Source: Bacillus sp. BHET2
GTDB lineage: Bacteria; Bacillota; Bacilli; Bacillales; Bacillaceae_B
Assembly: GCF_005938125.1 (NCBI RefSeq)
Contig: NZ_VCQN01000004.1
Span: 62,001-126,000, forward strand
Reading direction: 5' to 3'
DNA: 64,000 bases
Shown here piece by piece: positions 26,938 through 35,260 of the stretch. Both the position numbers and the translations under genes were made by a program. The first letter of the stretch is position 1, and the number at the start of each line of letters is the position of its first letter. Under the pieces are notes generated by a model. The model did not search any database. It was given only the letters and a program-made list of their open reading frames with translations, and was not told the origin of the DNA.

Positions 26938-28039
26938 ATGGAACTATCAGAAATCAGAGCAGAGTTAGAAAAATCAGCTAAGACATTAGCGGACTTCAGG
27001 GGGTCTCTTTGACTTAGAAAACAAAGAGGCCAGAATCCAGGAACTTGATGAAATCATGGTTCAACCAGACTTCTGGGACGACCAGCAAAAAGCTCAAGGC
27101 TTAATTAATGAAGGAAACGGTTTGAAGGAACTTGTCAATGATTACAAATCAATGCTTGAATCCCAAGAAAACCTGGAATTAACTCTTGAACTTGTAAAAG
27201 AAGAACCGGACGAAGAACTTCAACAGGATCTTGAAGATGAGCTTGGTGATCTGGTCAAACGCTTGAATGATTACGAGCTTCAACTTCTATTAAGTGAAGA
27301 ACATGACAAAAACAATGCAATCCTGGAACTTCACCCAGGTGCAGGTGGAACCGAGTCACAGGACTGGGGTTCTATGCTGCTGCGTATGTACACGCGTTGG
27401 GCTGAAAAAAGAGGATTTAAAGTTGAAACCCTTGACTATCTTGCTGGAGATGAAGCTGGAATCAAGAGTGTGACTTTAGGTATAAAAGGACACAATGCGT
27501 ACGGGTACTTAAAAGCCGAAAAAGGTGTTCATCGTCTTGTTCGTATTTCTCCATTCGATTCCTCCGGCCGTCGTCATACTTCCTTCGTGTCTTGCGAAGT
27601 GATGCCTGAGTTCAATGAAGAAATCGAAATTGATATTCGTACAGAAGATCTGAAAGTTGATACGTACCGTGCAAGCGGAGCCGGTGGTCAGCATATCAAT
27701 ACAACCGACTCAGCTGTTCGGATCACACATTTACCGACCAATGTCGTGGTAACCTGTCAATCTGAACGCTCTCAAATCAAAAACCGTGAGTCAGCCATGA
27801 AAATGCTGAAAGCGAAGCTCTACCAGAAGCGAATTGAAGAACAAGAACAAGAGCTTGCTGAAATTCGTGGAGAGCAAAAGGAAATCGGATGGGGAAGCCA
27901 AATCCGTTCCTACGTCTTCCATCCATATTCCATGGTCAAAGACCACAGAACCAACACAGAATCAGGTAACGTGCAAGGCGTCATGGACGGAGACATAGAT
28001 CCATTCATCAACGCCTACCTTCGTTCCAAAATCAAATAA
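26938..28039 (+). CDS. prfB: Peptide chain release factor 2, with programmed +1 frameshift
   Basis: RF2 frees peptides at UGA/UAA. The short first frame starts at ATG 26938 (after AGAGGTGA) and stops at TGA 27010-27012. The slip site is AGGGGG TCT CTT TGA, with the internal SD-like AGGGGG at 26998-27003. A +1 shift at CTT continues as GAC TTA GAA, giving 366 residues. The catalytic GGQ loop is in [17 protein letters not shown] and the codon-recognition region near [13 protein letters not shown]. In-frame UGA sensing makes the gene autoregulated. Confidence 0.97.
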
Positions 28040-28053
28040 ACCAACAATACTCA

Positions 28054-28087
28054 AAATCCCACTCCACAAACTGGAGTGGGATTTTTT
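28054..28087 (+). terminator. Terminator of prfB
   Basis: AAATCCCACTCC and GGAGTGGGATTTTTT. It runs directly into a GAGGGACGGACCTC repeat. Confidence 0.88.
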
Positions 28088-28265
28088 GAGGGACGGACCT
28101 CAAATTTAACGAGTTCTTTCTATATATATTTAGTGTAATTTATAGCAGATTGAAACATGCATACCTGTCAAAGCATTGGGACTACTGACTTCTATCCTCA
28201 TTTACCCTGTAGCAACTAACTCCATGAAGACTTCTTGTCCAGCCCATACCGAGGTCCGTCCCTCC
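28088..28265. repeat. GAGGGACGGACCTC element, second pair
   Basis: GAGGGACGGACCTC (28088-28101) and GAGGTCCGTCCCTCC (28251-28265) bracket ~150 bp with no ORF. The layout is like the 23715-23813 element, but the interior differs. Confidence 0.75.
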
Positions 28266-28326
28266 AACAGACTCATCACCCCAACACCCTAACCTATTAA
28301 TGCTTTAATACGTTATTGAAGTGTTA

Positions 28327-28355
28327 TTTACACCTTTATGCACCCATGCTATACT
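28327..28355 (+). promoter_or_regulatory. Sigma-A promoter of yvjA
   Basis: TTTACA (28327-28332), 17-bp spacer, TATACT (28350-28355). It implies a ~220-nt leader containing one more repeat copy (GAGGTCCGTCCCTC, 28505-28518), which pairs with CGGACC at 28493-28498. Confidence 0.65.
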
Positions 28356-28504
28356 CTCAAAGGTTGATGCAGAGGGTATTTGAGAAGGTGACATTCTTTT
28401 ATTGTTTCCGATCACTGTACCAAATGTGCAGAATCATTTAATAAAGAATTGATGTGTCATACCTCCATTGAGTGCATTTTTAGTTAAGAAAACGGACCGA
28501 TTCA

Positions 28505-28518
28505 GAGGTCCGTCCCTC
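28505..28518. repeat. Single GAGGTCCGTCCCTC repeat in the yvjA leader
   Basis: One copy of the dispersed palindromic word. It is preceded by CGGACC, with which AGGTCCG can form a small hairpin. Confidence 0.65.
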
Positions 28519-28582
28519 AGTTGCATCAAAGGAAAGGTTTGGACTCATACTATAAATACATAGGGTAAAGGGGTCGTACTGG

Positions 28583-29455
28583 ATGGGTTTGAAGGAAAGA
28601 CGTCGTGAGCAGGTATTTAATCCGCGGAAAGAGAAGTTGTTAGAGTATTTGTTTGTTGTGTTTGGGTCAACGATTGTGGCCATTGCGTTTAATGTATTTT
28701 TACTTCCGAACGAAGTAGCTTCAGGTGGCGTGAGCGGTATATCCACCATACTGAATGGTCTTTTTGATTGGAGACCGGCATATGTGCAATGGGCCTTTAA
28801 TATCCCATTGTTCATTGCAGGTTTGATCTTCCTGGGGCTTCAATTTGGGGTGAAAACTGCTATTGGTACGGTATTTTTACCACTTGTGGTATTCTTGACG
28901 GAAGATTGGAAGCCATGGACAGAAGATCCCCTGCTTGGTGCTTTGTTTGGGGGGATCGGTGTCGGGCTTGGGTTAGGAATCGTATTCCGCGGTAAGGCAT
29001 CTACAGGAGGGACGGACCTTGCAGCGCAGATCGTCAATAAGTTCACAGGATTTTCCCTCGGTACATGTGTTGCGATGATTGACGGTATGATTGTTCTTTC
29101 CGCAGCCATTGTGTATGATATCGAACGGGGATTATACGCTCTCATCGGATTATATGTGACAAGCAAGACCATCGATTTGGTTCAGGTAGGCATAAGTAGA
29201 TCGAAAATGGCGCTGATCATTACCAATCGACAAGAAGAGGTTCGTGAAGGAATACTGAATAAAATCGATCGGGGTGTGACAAAACTATCTGCATACGGCG
29301 GGTATACGGATGATGAGCGACCGATCATTATGTGTGTCGTAGATCAAACAGAATTCACAAAACTGAAACAACTGGTCAAAACCATTGACCCTTCTGCATT
29401 TGTAGTCACCATGGACGCTTCAGAAGTATTAGGTGAAGGTTTCAAACGGGTTTAA
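28583..29455 (+). CDS. yvjA: YitT-family membrane protein (YvjA)
   Basis: A 290-residue protein with about six N-terminal membrane helices (DUF161/YitT repeats: AFNVFLLPNEVASGGVSGIST, FRGKASTGGTDLAAQIV) and a cytosolic C-terminal DUF2179 domain (SKMALIITNRQEEVREGIL...). The transported molecule is unknown. The position between prfB and cccB matches B. subtilis yvjA. AAAGGGG precedes the ATG. The conserved GGTDL codons happen to resemble the dispersed repeat of this region. Confidence 0.9.
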   Translation: MGLKERRREQVFNPRKEKLLEYLFVVFGSTIVAIAFNVFLLPNEVASGGVSGISTILNGLFDWRPAYVQWAFNIPLFIAGLIFLGLQFGVKTAIGTVFLPLVVFLTEDWKPWTEDPLLGALFGGIGVGLGLGIVFRGKASTGGTDLAAQIVNKFTGFSLGTCVAMIDGMIVLSAAIVYDIERGLYALIGLYVTSKTIDLVQVGISRSKMALIITNRQEEVREGILNKIDRGVTKLSAYGGYTDDERPIIMCVVDQTEFTKLKQLVKTIDPSAFVVTMDASEVLGEGFKRV

Positions 29456-29476
29456 ACTTAGTATAATTATGTAAGA

Positions 29477-29490
29477 GAGGGACGGACCTC
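29477..29490. repeat. Single GAGGGACGGACCTC repeat before cccB
   Basis: One exact copy of the dispersed palindromic word in the 83-bp yvjA-cccB gap. Confidence 0.75.
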
Positions 29491-29538
29491 ACAACAAATC
29501 CGCGACTCTGAAAAATATGTTTTATAGGGGGATAATAA

Positions 29539-29853
29539 ATGAAGAAAAAGCTACTTGGTGTTATTTTTGGCGCTTCATTGGTACTTGCAGCCTGTGGTGG
29601 AGACGGTGGCGACAGCACAGAGACAAGCTCTGGCGGAGTAGACCCTGAAAAAATAGTAAACAATAAGTGCACCAGCTGTCATGGTGGAAACCTCGAAGGT
29701 GGTATGGGGCCGGCTCTTAAAAATATCGGTGCCGAGCTAAGCAAGAAACAAATTCGTGAAACCATTAAAAATGGAAAAGGACAAATGCCTCCTGGACTCA
29801 TTAAAGGTGAAGAAGCAGACGCAGTTGCGGAATGGTTATCGAATAAGAAATAA
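29539..29853 (+). CDS. cccB: Cytochrome c-551 lipoprotein CccB
   Basis: A 104-residue lipoprotein. A signal peptide ends in the lipobox LAAC at Cys19, followed by a Gly/Ser/Asp-rich linker. The heme attachment motif is CTSCHGG, and GQMPPG holds the probable Met axial ligand. It is anchored to the outer face of the membrane and passes electrons to the terminal oxidase. Same position as in B. subtilis, upstream of ftsEX. ATG behind AGGGGGAT. Confidence 0.93.
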   Translation: MKKKLLGVIFGASLVLAACGGDGGDSTETSSGGVDPEKIVNNKCTSCHGGNLEGGMGPALKNIGAELSKKQIRETIKNGKGQMPPGLIKGEEADAVAEWLSNKK

Positions 29854-29862
29854 GAAGTTGTG

Positions 29863-29901
29863 CAGAAGGGGAGTCCAAAATGGGATTCTTCTTCTTTTTT
29901 T
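29863..29901 (+). terminator. Terminator of cccB
   Basis: AGAAGGGGAGTCC, AAAA loop, GGGATTCTTCTTCT and a T-run. Confidence 0.75.
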
Positions 29902-30357
29902 ATTTATCCACACTATAATATGGTCTCTTCTTTAAGTGTATATTACAAAGACCTCTCAAAGCTCGTCCTCACATTACCACGCTCCAATTATAACCTAGTA
30001 ACTTAATCAGAATAGCATAACAATAGTGTTTTCTTGTGAAATAGAATCAATATTTATTACTTGATACTAAGACCAGTTGATGGGTTTAAATACCTATATT
30101 TGAAGCGGATAATAGGTATAATCGACAGTAAAACAGGTAATAATTTCACATTTTTTCATGTTTTGAAATAAAAATGTAATAATTTTTTTCCTTAAATTCG
30201 TAAGAAGTGATGTTATAATTGTTTTCGGAAGCGTAATTCGAGGTTTTTCACCATTTTTTGTCTAATGGTGGTGAAGACGACTTTGGTTACGTACCGTGTA
30301 CATATGTCGATAACAGCCAAGAGGGTAACTACATAATACAAATTAGGTGATTTGAAA
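29902..30357. other. Noncoding region upstream of ftsE
   Basis: No ORF is supported. TGTTATAAT (30211-30219) is an extended -10. TTCACCATT ... AATGGTGGTGAA (about 30247-30274) forms a hairpin in the leader, followed by AATTAGGTGA, the ftsE ribosome-binding site. The first ~280 bases show nothing else recognisable. Confidence 0.5.
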
Positions 30358-31044
30358 ATGATAGAAATGAAAGACGTTTACAAGCAGTACAGCAATGGTG
30401 TAATGGCTGCCAATGGCTTTAACGTCCACATTAAGCAAGGCGAGTTTGTTTATGTTGTGGGTCCAAGTGGCGCCGGAAAATCTACTTTTATTAAAATGAT
30501 GTACCGTGAAGAACGTCCTACAAAAGGCGATATCGTTGTTAACGGTATTAATCTGGCAAAAATGAAAAATAGCAGAGTCCCATATTTAAGAAGAAACGTT
30601 GGGGTTGTATTTCAGGATTTCAAGCTGCTACCATCGCTGACAATCTATGAAAATATCGCCTTCGCACTTGAAGTAATAGAAGAGCATCCAAAGCAAATAA
30701 AGAAGAGGGTCATGGAAGTTCTTGATCTGGTAGGACTGAAGCATAAAGCAAGAATGCTTCCGAATGAACTGTCAGGCGGAGAACAGCAGCGTGTATCGAT
30801 TGCACGTTCCATAGTGAATACGCCAAAGCTTGTGATCGCAGATGAGCCTACAGGAAACTTGGATCCTGAAACATCTTGGGATATCATGAACATCCTAGAA
30901 GACATCAGCAACCGTGGAACAACGGTGATCATGGCAACGCATAACCGGGAAATCGTAAATACTATCAAGCATCGGGTAATTGCCATTGAGAATGGCCGAA
31001 TTGTTCGTGACGAACAGCGAGGTGATTACGGTTATGAAAGCTAG
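30358..31044 (+). CDS. ftsE: Cell-division ABC ATPase FtsE
   Basis: A 228-residue ATPase: Walker A GPSGAGKST, Q-loop VVFQDFKLLP, signature LSGGEQQR, Walker B LVIADEPTGNLDP and the H-loop ATHNRE. It pairs with FtsX to switch cell-wall hydrolases on outside the membrane. AGGTGA fits ATG 30358; the frame extends back to a TTG at 30352. It overlaps ftsX by 11 nt. Confidence 0.97.
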   Translation: MIEMKDVYKQYSNGVMAANGFNVHIKQGEFVYVVGPSGAGKSTFIKMMYREERPTKGDIVVNGINLAKMKNSRVPYLRRNVGVVFQDFKLLPSLTIYENIAFALEVIEEHPKQIKKRVMEVLDLVGLKHKARMLPNELSGGEQQRVSIARSIVNTPKLVIADEPTGNLDPETSWDIMNILEDISNRGTTVIMATHNREIVNTIKHRVIAIENGRIVRDEQRGDYGYES

Positions 31045-31918
31045 GACGTATGGTCGACATCTAAGAGAAAGCCTTAAAAGCATCGGACGGAACGGCTGGA
31101 TGACGTTCGCCTCAGTGAGTGCCGTTACCGTAACATTACTACTTGTTGGTGTGTTTATCGTTTTAATGTTAAACATGAACAAAGTGGCAACCGATATTGA
31201 GAAAGACGTTGAAGTCCGGGTATTACTTGAAATCGGTACTAAGCAGTCTCAAATTGATGAAATAGATAAGAAGATTCATAAAATCAGCGGAGTCGAATCC
31301 GTCAATTATTCTTCCAAAGAAGCAGAACTTCAAAACCTGGTAAAGGATTTGGGAGACGATTTCAGATTATTTGAACAGGATAATCCATTATACGATGTGT
31401 TTATCGTAAAAGCGGAAAATCCTCGTGATACAGGAAAGATCGCTGGTGTGATTAGTAAGTATGAAGGTGTAAATGAAGCCTTGTACGGTGAAGCGAAGAT
31501 TGAAAAATTGTTTAATGTGCTGGAAATGAGCCGAAACGTTGGACTTGTATTAATCATCGGTCTATTGTTTACAGCGATGTTCCTTATCTCAAATACAATT
31601 AAGATCACCATTGTCGCAAGAAGAAGGGAAATCGAGATAATGAAACTCGTGGGTGCAACCAACTGGTTTGTACGCTGGCCATTCATATTAGAAGGATTAT
31701 GGCTGGGAATTTTAGGTTCTATTATCCCGATCGCTCTTGTCACAACAGGTTACTACTATGCTTATGAATTTATTAAACCAAAACTACAAAACCATTTTAT
31801 TCAGATATTAGATTTTACCCCTTTTATCTATCAAGTAAACGGATTAATTTTATTAATGGGTTGCTTGATCGGGGCATGGGGAAGCTTTATGTCCGTTCGT
31901 AAGTTCTTAAAAGTGTAA
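31034..31918 (+). CDS. ftsX: FtsX membrane subunit
   Basis: A 294-residue four-helix membrane protein with an extracellular domain after the first helix (VEVRVLLEIGTKQSQIDEIDKK) and a C-terminal FtsX/MacB-type permease domain (ARRREIEIMKLVGATNWFVRWPF). The start is ATG 31034, inside ftsE, behind AGGTGA; an upstream ATG at 30980 in the same frame is not used. It transmits FtsE ATP hydrolysis to a periplasmic-side hydrolase, here most likely the M23 protein encoded next. Confidence 0.95.
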   Translation: MKARTYGRHLRESLKSIGRNGWMTFASVSAVTVTLLLVGVFIVLMLNMNKVATDIEKDVEVRVLLEIGTKQSQIDEIDKKIHKISGVESVNYSSKEAELQNLVKDLGDDFRLFEQDNPLYDVFIVKAENPRDTGKIAGVISKYEGVNEALYGEAKIEKLFNVLEMSRNVGLVLIIGLLFTAMFLISNTIKITIVARRREIEIMKLVGATNWFVRWPFILEGLWLGILGSIIPIALVTTGYYYAYEFIKPKLQNHFIQILDFTPFIYQVNGLILLMGCLIGAWGSFMSVRKFLKV

Positions 31919-31957
31919 AATTTGATAGGTTGATAGAAGCTGAAAGGAGCATGCCGC

Positions 31958-33313
31958 TTGAACAAGAAGTATTTTATATCATTATCTATTGCAGCAGCAT
32001 TAACAATCGGAAGTCTACCAACGTTAGCTACAACTGCTAACGCTAACTCCTCTGTAGAGGACTTAAAGAAACAGCAGGACGACATCTCATCTAAAAAAGA
32101 GGAAATCAACGGCAAGATTGATGAGAAAAAATCACAAATTGATCAAACCATTAGTAAACAAAAAGATATTGAAACACAGATTGCTGAAATCAGTACAAAA
32201 TTAAAAGATACAGAAACAAAGATCCAAGAAAAAACAAAAGAGATTGATGAAACAACGACAGAAATCAATAAACTTAAAGAAGATATCGAAGTTCTTAAGC
32301 AAAAGATTGAAGAACGTAATGAATTATTAAAAGAACGTGCTCGTGCTATCCAGGAAAAAGGCGGCTCAGCAAATTACCTTGATGTCCTTCTTGGTGCGGA
32401 CAGCTTCGGTGACTTCATCAACCGTGTAACAGCAGTAAACACGATTGTTAGTGCAGATAAAAAAATCATGGACGAGCAAAAGCGTGATCAAGCTGAACTA
32501 GAGAAGAAACAAGCAGAAGTAGAGAAAAAGCTAGCAGATTTAGAGTCTTCTAAATCAAATCTTGAATCATTGAAACAAGACCTTGATAGTCAAAAAGCTA
32601 AAAAGGCAGAATTATTCAAGCAGTTAGAAGCTCAACAAGCTTCGTTGAAAGTGGAAAAAGCAGATCTTGAGCATGAGTCAGATGATCTTTCTAAAATGGA
32701 GCACCAACTTGAAGGTGAAATCCAGGCTGAACAAGCACGTTTAGAAGAGCTTGCCCGCCAACGTGAGATTGAGCGTAAGCGTCAAGCTGAAGCTGAAGCA
32801 GCAAAACGTGCAGCGGCACAACAACAAGCGACATCAAGCTCAAGCAGTAGTAATAGCGGTAGTTCTTCATCAGCTCCAGTAGCATCTGTTGCACCTGTAA
32901 GCTCCGGTGCATGGACAGCGCCAGCTCATGGAGCGATTACAACCAACTTCGGGTGGGATACGTTAAACGGCAAACAACGTTTCCACTATGGTACGGATAT
33001 TGCAGCACGCGGAAGTGTTCCAATCTCAGCAGCTGCAGATGGATATGTTATTAAGAGCCAATATAGCTCAAGCTACGGAAATGTAGTATATATTACTCAC
33101 TCTATTAATGGTAAAACGTTCACGACTGTCTATGCTCATATGTCTTCTTCATTAGTAAGTCAGGGACAAGCAGTGAACAAAGGTGACCAAATCGGATATA
33201 TGGGTAACACAGGTTATTCTTTTGGACAGCATTTACACTTTGAACTTCACGCAGGTTCTTGGAATGCATCCCATTCAAATGCTGTGAATCCACGTCAATA
33301 TATTAACTTTTAA
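31958..33313 (+). CDS. Coiled-coil M23 peptidoglycan endopeptidase next to FtsEX
   Basis: A 451-residue secreted protein. A signal peptide (cleavage near TANA-NSS) is followed by a long coiled coil (about residues 33-280), a Ser-rich linker and a C-terminal M23 domain with the zinc motifs HYGTDIA and HLHFELH. This is the layout of FtsEX-controlled hydrolase activators and hydrolases such as EnvC, PcsB and CwlO. CwlO itself ends in an NlpC/P60 domain, so this is a different hydrolase at the same task. The TTG start is well placed behind AAAGGAGC. Confidence 0.9.
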   Translation: MNKKYFISLSIAAALTIGSLPTLATTANANSSVEDLKKQQDDISSKKEEINGKIDEKKSQIDQTISKQKDIETQIAEISTKLKDTETKIQEKTKEIDETTTEINKLKEDIEVLKQKIEERNELLKERARAIQEKGGSANYLDVLLGADSFGDFINRVTAVNTIVSADKKIMDEQKRDQAELEKKQAEVEKKLADLESSKSNLESLKQDLDSQKAKKAELFKQLEAQQASLKVEKADLEHESDDLSKMEHQLEGEIQAEQARLEELARQREIERKRQAEAEAAKRAAAQQQATSSSSSSNSGSSSSAPVASVAPVSSGAWTAPAHGAITTNFGWDTLNGKQRFHYGTDIAARGSVPISAAADGYVIKSQYSSSYGNVVYITHSINGKTFTTVYAHMSSSLVSQGQAVNKGDQIGYMGNTGYSFGQHLHFELHAGSWNASHSNAVNPRQYINF

Positions 33314-33319
33314 TCTTAT

Positions 33320-33352
33320 AAATCCCGCTCCTTGATAGGAGCGGGATTTTTT
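33320..33352 (+). terminator. Terminator of the M23 gene
   Basis: AAATCCCGCTCC, TTGAT loop, GGAGCGGGATTTTTT. Confidence 0.9.
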
Positions 33353-33445
33353 CGTGAATCAATAATTGAAAATCAGCTTCTTACGGAATAATGTTTTCAT
33401 CTTCTTTTTTTTCTAGTATAATGACACTTATACTCATGCAACATT

Positions 33446-33530
33446 TCGAAAATGGCAAACTAATTGAAAAGTTAGGACGCAAAGCTACGGGTCTTCTATT
33501 TCACTAAAAATAAAGATCGCCGGGTTACCG
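33446..33530 (+). ncRNA. Cyclic di-GMP-I (GEMM-I) riboswitch
   Basis: The aptamer contains AAAATGGCAAAC, the highly conserved GGACGCAAAGCTACGGGTCT and the closing GATCGCCGGGTTACCG. A promoter -10 TATAAT at 33417-33422 precedes it. Downstream, GCCTGCC/GGTGGGT (33580-33600) plus TTATTTTT is a weak terminator that can serve as the expression platform. The next ORF, an orphan 79-residue protein, starts 126 nt downstream. Confidence 0.92.
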
Positions 33531-33655
33531 AAAACAATGGACGCGATGACGACTAATTCGAATGTTTTTAGTATCATTTAGCCTGCCTCTTTTGGTGGGT
33601 TATTTTTATCTCGACGTTCGGGATAGTATGATTTGAATCTGTATGAAGGATGATG

Positions 33656-33895
33656 ATGTTGGAAATAACAGATATAAAAAGAAGATTAAGAAGTTTCTGC
33701 AGAAGAAATCGTACTGCCTTAAAGTATACTTACATAGGGGAATATACGGCAGAAGATATTAGTGACATGCTTATTGATTGTTTAGGTGTGGAAGAGGTGA
33801 GCAGGATTCTGGATGACATTGACATTATTACACGACGAAATGGAGATACAGTTAAATATTTCATGCTGATCCTAGAAGGTATTAAGGCAGCATAA
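33656..33895 (+). CDS. Orphan 79-residue protein under c-di-GMP riboswitch control
   Basis: The product begins MLEITDIKRRLRSFCRRNRT and ends KYFMLILEGIKAA. The N-terminal third is strongly basic; the rest is acidic and helical (EDISDMLIDCLGVEEVSRIL). No signal peptide, membrane helix or known domain is seen. Three tandem ATG codons occur (33650, 33653, 33656); spacing from GAAGGA favours 33656. It is a monocistronic unit, with its own terminator and the riboswitch as only visible regulator, so it is probably a c-di-GMP output gene. Confidence 0.75.
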   Translation: MLEITDIKRRLRSFCRRNRTALKYTYIGEYTAEDISDMLIDCLGVEEVSRILDDIDIITRRNGDTVKYFMLILEGIKAA

Positions 33896-33900
33896 GTGTT

Positions 33901-33940
33901 AAAAACCGAATGCTGGATAAGGTCTGCATTCGGTTTTATT
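33901..33940 (+). terminator. Terminator of the riboswitch-controlled gene
   Basis: AAAACCGAATGC ... GCATTCGGTTTTATTT, a 12-bp stem. Confidence 0.88.
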
Positions 33941-34099
33941 TATGTAGTGATAACGTATTGTACGATGTTATGCAACTGAAAATGTTGCAACTATTTTTCC
34001 GGTCCTTCAATGGGGGATTCGAATATACAACCGTCATCTGGGTGTATCTCTTTGTGATGATATGCATCACCTTTCTTTTATATGTAAGGAGGAAATATA

Positions 34100-34681
34100 G
34101 TGAATAAACGGAATTTTGCTTTGGCTATCGTGGCCCTACTGATTGGTATTTTCTTAGTGAACTTTATTCAGGATCAGCAGGAAAAGAAGGCGAGGGAAGA
34201 AGCTGCGGAGTTAGCCAATGAATCCATGGATCTTTCTAATGCGAAGCAGGGGCTCTCGAAGGGGGATCGTGCTCCTGAGTTTCAGTTGTCGACCCTCGAT
34301 GGAAAGAGCGTAAAACTATCGGACTTGAAGGGCAAGAAGGTGATTCTGAATTTCTGGGCGACCTGGTGTCCGCCATGTAAAGCGGAAATGCCCCATATGC
34401 AGAAATACTATGAAACACGTGCTGAGAAAGAAAATGTCGAAATCCTCGCCGTCAATTTAACTTCTATGGATGATGGGAAAAAGGCCGTCCAGCAATTTGT
34501 CGAAGGCTACGAACTCACCTTCCCCATTCTAATGGACGAAAAAGGGGAAATCGGAGACAGGTATAGGGCAATCACGATCCCAACCACCTACATGATCGAC
34601 ACAACCGGCACCATCCAGCACAAAATCATCGGTCCCATGAATGAAGAAATGATGGGTAAAATGGTGGAGGGAATGGAATAA
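34100..34681 (+). CDS. ResA-like membrane-anchored thiol-disulfide oxidoreductase
   Basis: A 193-residue protein with an N-terminal membrane anchor (FALAIVALLIGIFLVNFI) and an outer thioredoxin-like domain with the active site WATWCPPCKAEMP and cis-proline IPTTYMID. Such AhpC/TSA-Redoxin proteins reduce apocytochrome c or spore/cell-envelope thiols. ResA is the nearest comparison, but no other heme genes adjoin. GTG start behind AAGGAGGA. Confidence 0.88.
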   Translation: MNKRNFALAIVALLIGIFLVNFIQDQQEKKAREEAAELANESMDLSNAKQGLSKGDRAPEFQLSTLDGKSVKLSDLKGKKVILNFWATWCPPCKAEMPHMQKYYETRAEKENVEILAVNLTSMDDGKKAVQQFVEGYELTFPILMDEKGEIGDRYRAITIPTTYMIDTTGTIQHKIIGPMNEEMMGKMVEGME

Positions 34682-34682
34682 T

Positions 34683-34700
34683 GGGAGGGACGGACCTCCC
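34683..34700. repeat. GGGAGGGACGGACCTCCC repeat
   Basis: The sixth noncoding site of the dispersed word lies two nt behind the ResA-like stop. It is extended to an 18-bp imperfect palindrome. Confidence 0.75.
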
Positions 34701-34759
34701 ATCAGGATGTTTGATTATATACTCTACGAGGTATATTTGTAACAGGAGGAGATGTAAAC

Positions 34760-35140
34760 ATGTTTCATTACACAAAGGAAGTGTCAAAAAGCGTGAAGGA
34801 AGCAGTCGAAGCAGTTGAAGCTTCCCTGAAAGAGGAAAGCTTTGGTGTGTTGTGGAATCTTGACCTTGCAGAGAAGCTGCAGGATAAGGGTCTTGATTTT
34901 AACGAAGAAGTAGTCGTGTTAGAGGTGTGCAACCCTCACGAAGCCAAAAAAGTGTTGGAGCAAAGCATGCTCGTTAGCTACTTTCTGCCTTGTAAAGTGG
35001 CTGTATACACAGAAGAAGGAACTACCAAGATCGGCATGGCAAAACCAAGCAAGCTGATCGAGATGGTGGATAACGATGAATTGAAGAAGTCAGCGTTGGA
35101 TATTGAAAATCGTTTGATTGCTTGTTTGGAGAAAGTATAA
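34760..35140 (+). CDS. DUF302 protein
   Basis: A 126-residue protein with the DUF302 pattern: SVKEAVEAVEASLKEESFGVLWNLDLAEKLQDKG, then VVVLEVCNPHEAKKVLEQ, SYFLPCKVAVYTEEGTTKIG and MAKPS. DUF302 proteins are small alpha/beta proteins of unknown function. ATG behind AGGAGGAGA. Monocistronic with a terminator. Confidence 0.9.
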   Translation: MFHYTKEVSKSVKEAVEAVEASLKEESFGVLWNLDLAEKLQDKGLDFNEEVVVLEVCNPHEAKKVLEQSMLVSYFLPCKVAVYTEEGTTKIGMAKPSKLIEMVDNDELKKSALDIENRLIACLEKV

Positions 35141-35144
35141 AATG

Positions 35145-35175
35145 AACCTGTTGCCCATTGGCAGCAGGTTTTTTT
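35145..35175 (+). terminator. Terminator of the DUF302 gene
   Basis: AACCTGTTGCC, CAT loop, GGCAGCAGGTTTTTTT. Confidence 0.88.
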
Positions 35176-35260
35176 CAAGGATCCGAAGCATCCCACTCCT
35201 CGCAATCTTCTGAATATGATACACTTTTAAAAATACATAGATTCAGGAAGGATGACTGGG

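Noticed and set aside
29007-29021. GGAGGGACGGACCTT as another copy of the dispersed repeat
   Set aside because: It encodes the conserved GGTDL motif of the YitT family; similarity to the repeat is probably coincidence.
33910-34107. 65-residue ORF with a membrane helix ending at the ResA-like start
   Set aside because: It starts in the preceding terminator, and inner ATG codons lack a ribosome-binding site. A short membrane protein cannot be excluded, but support is poor.
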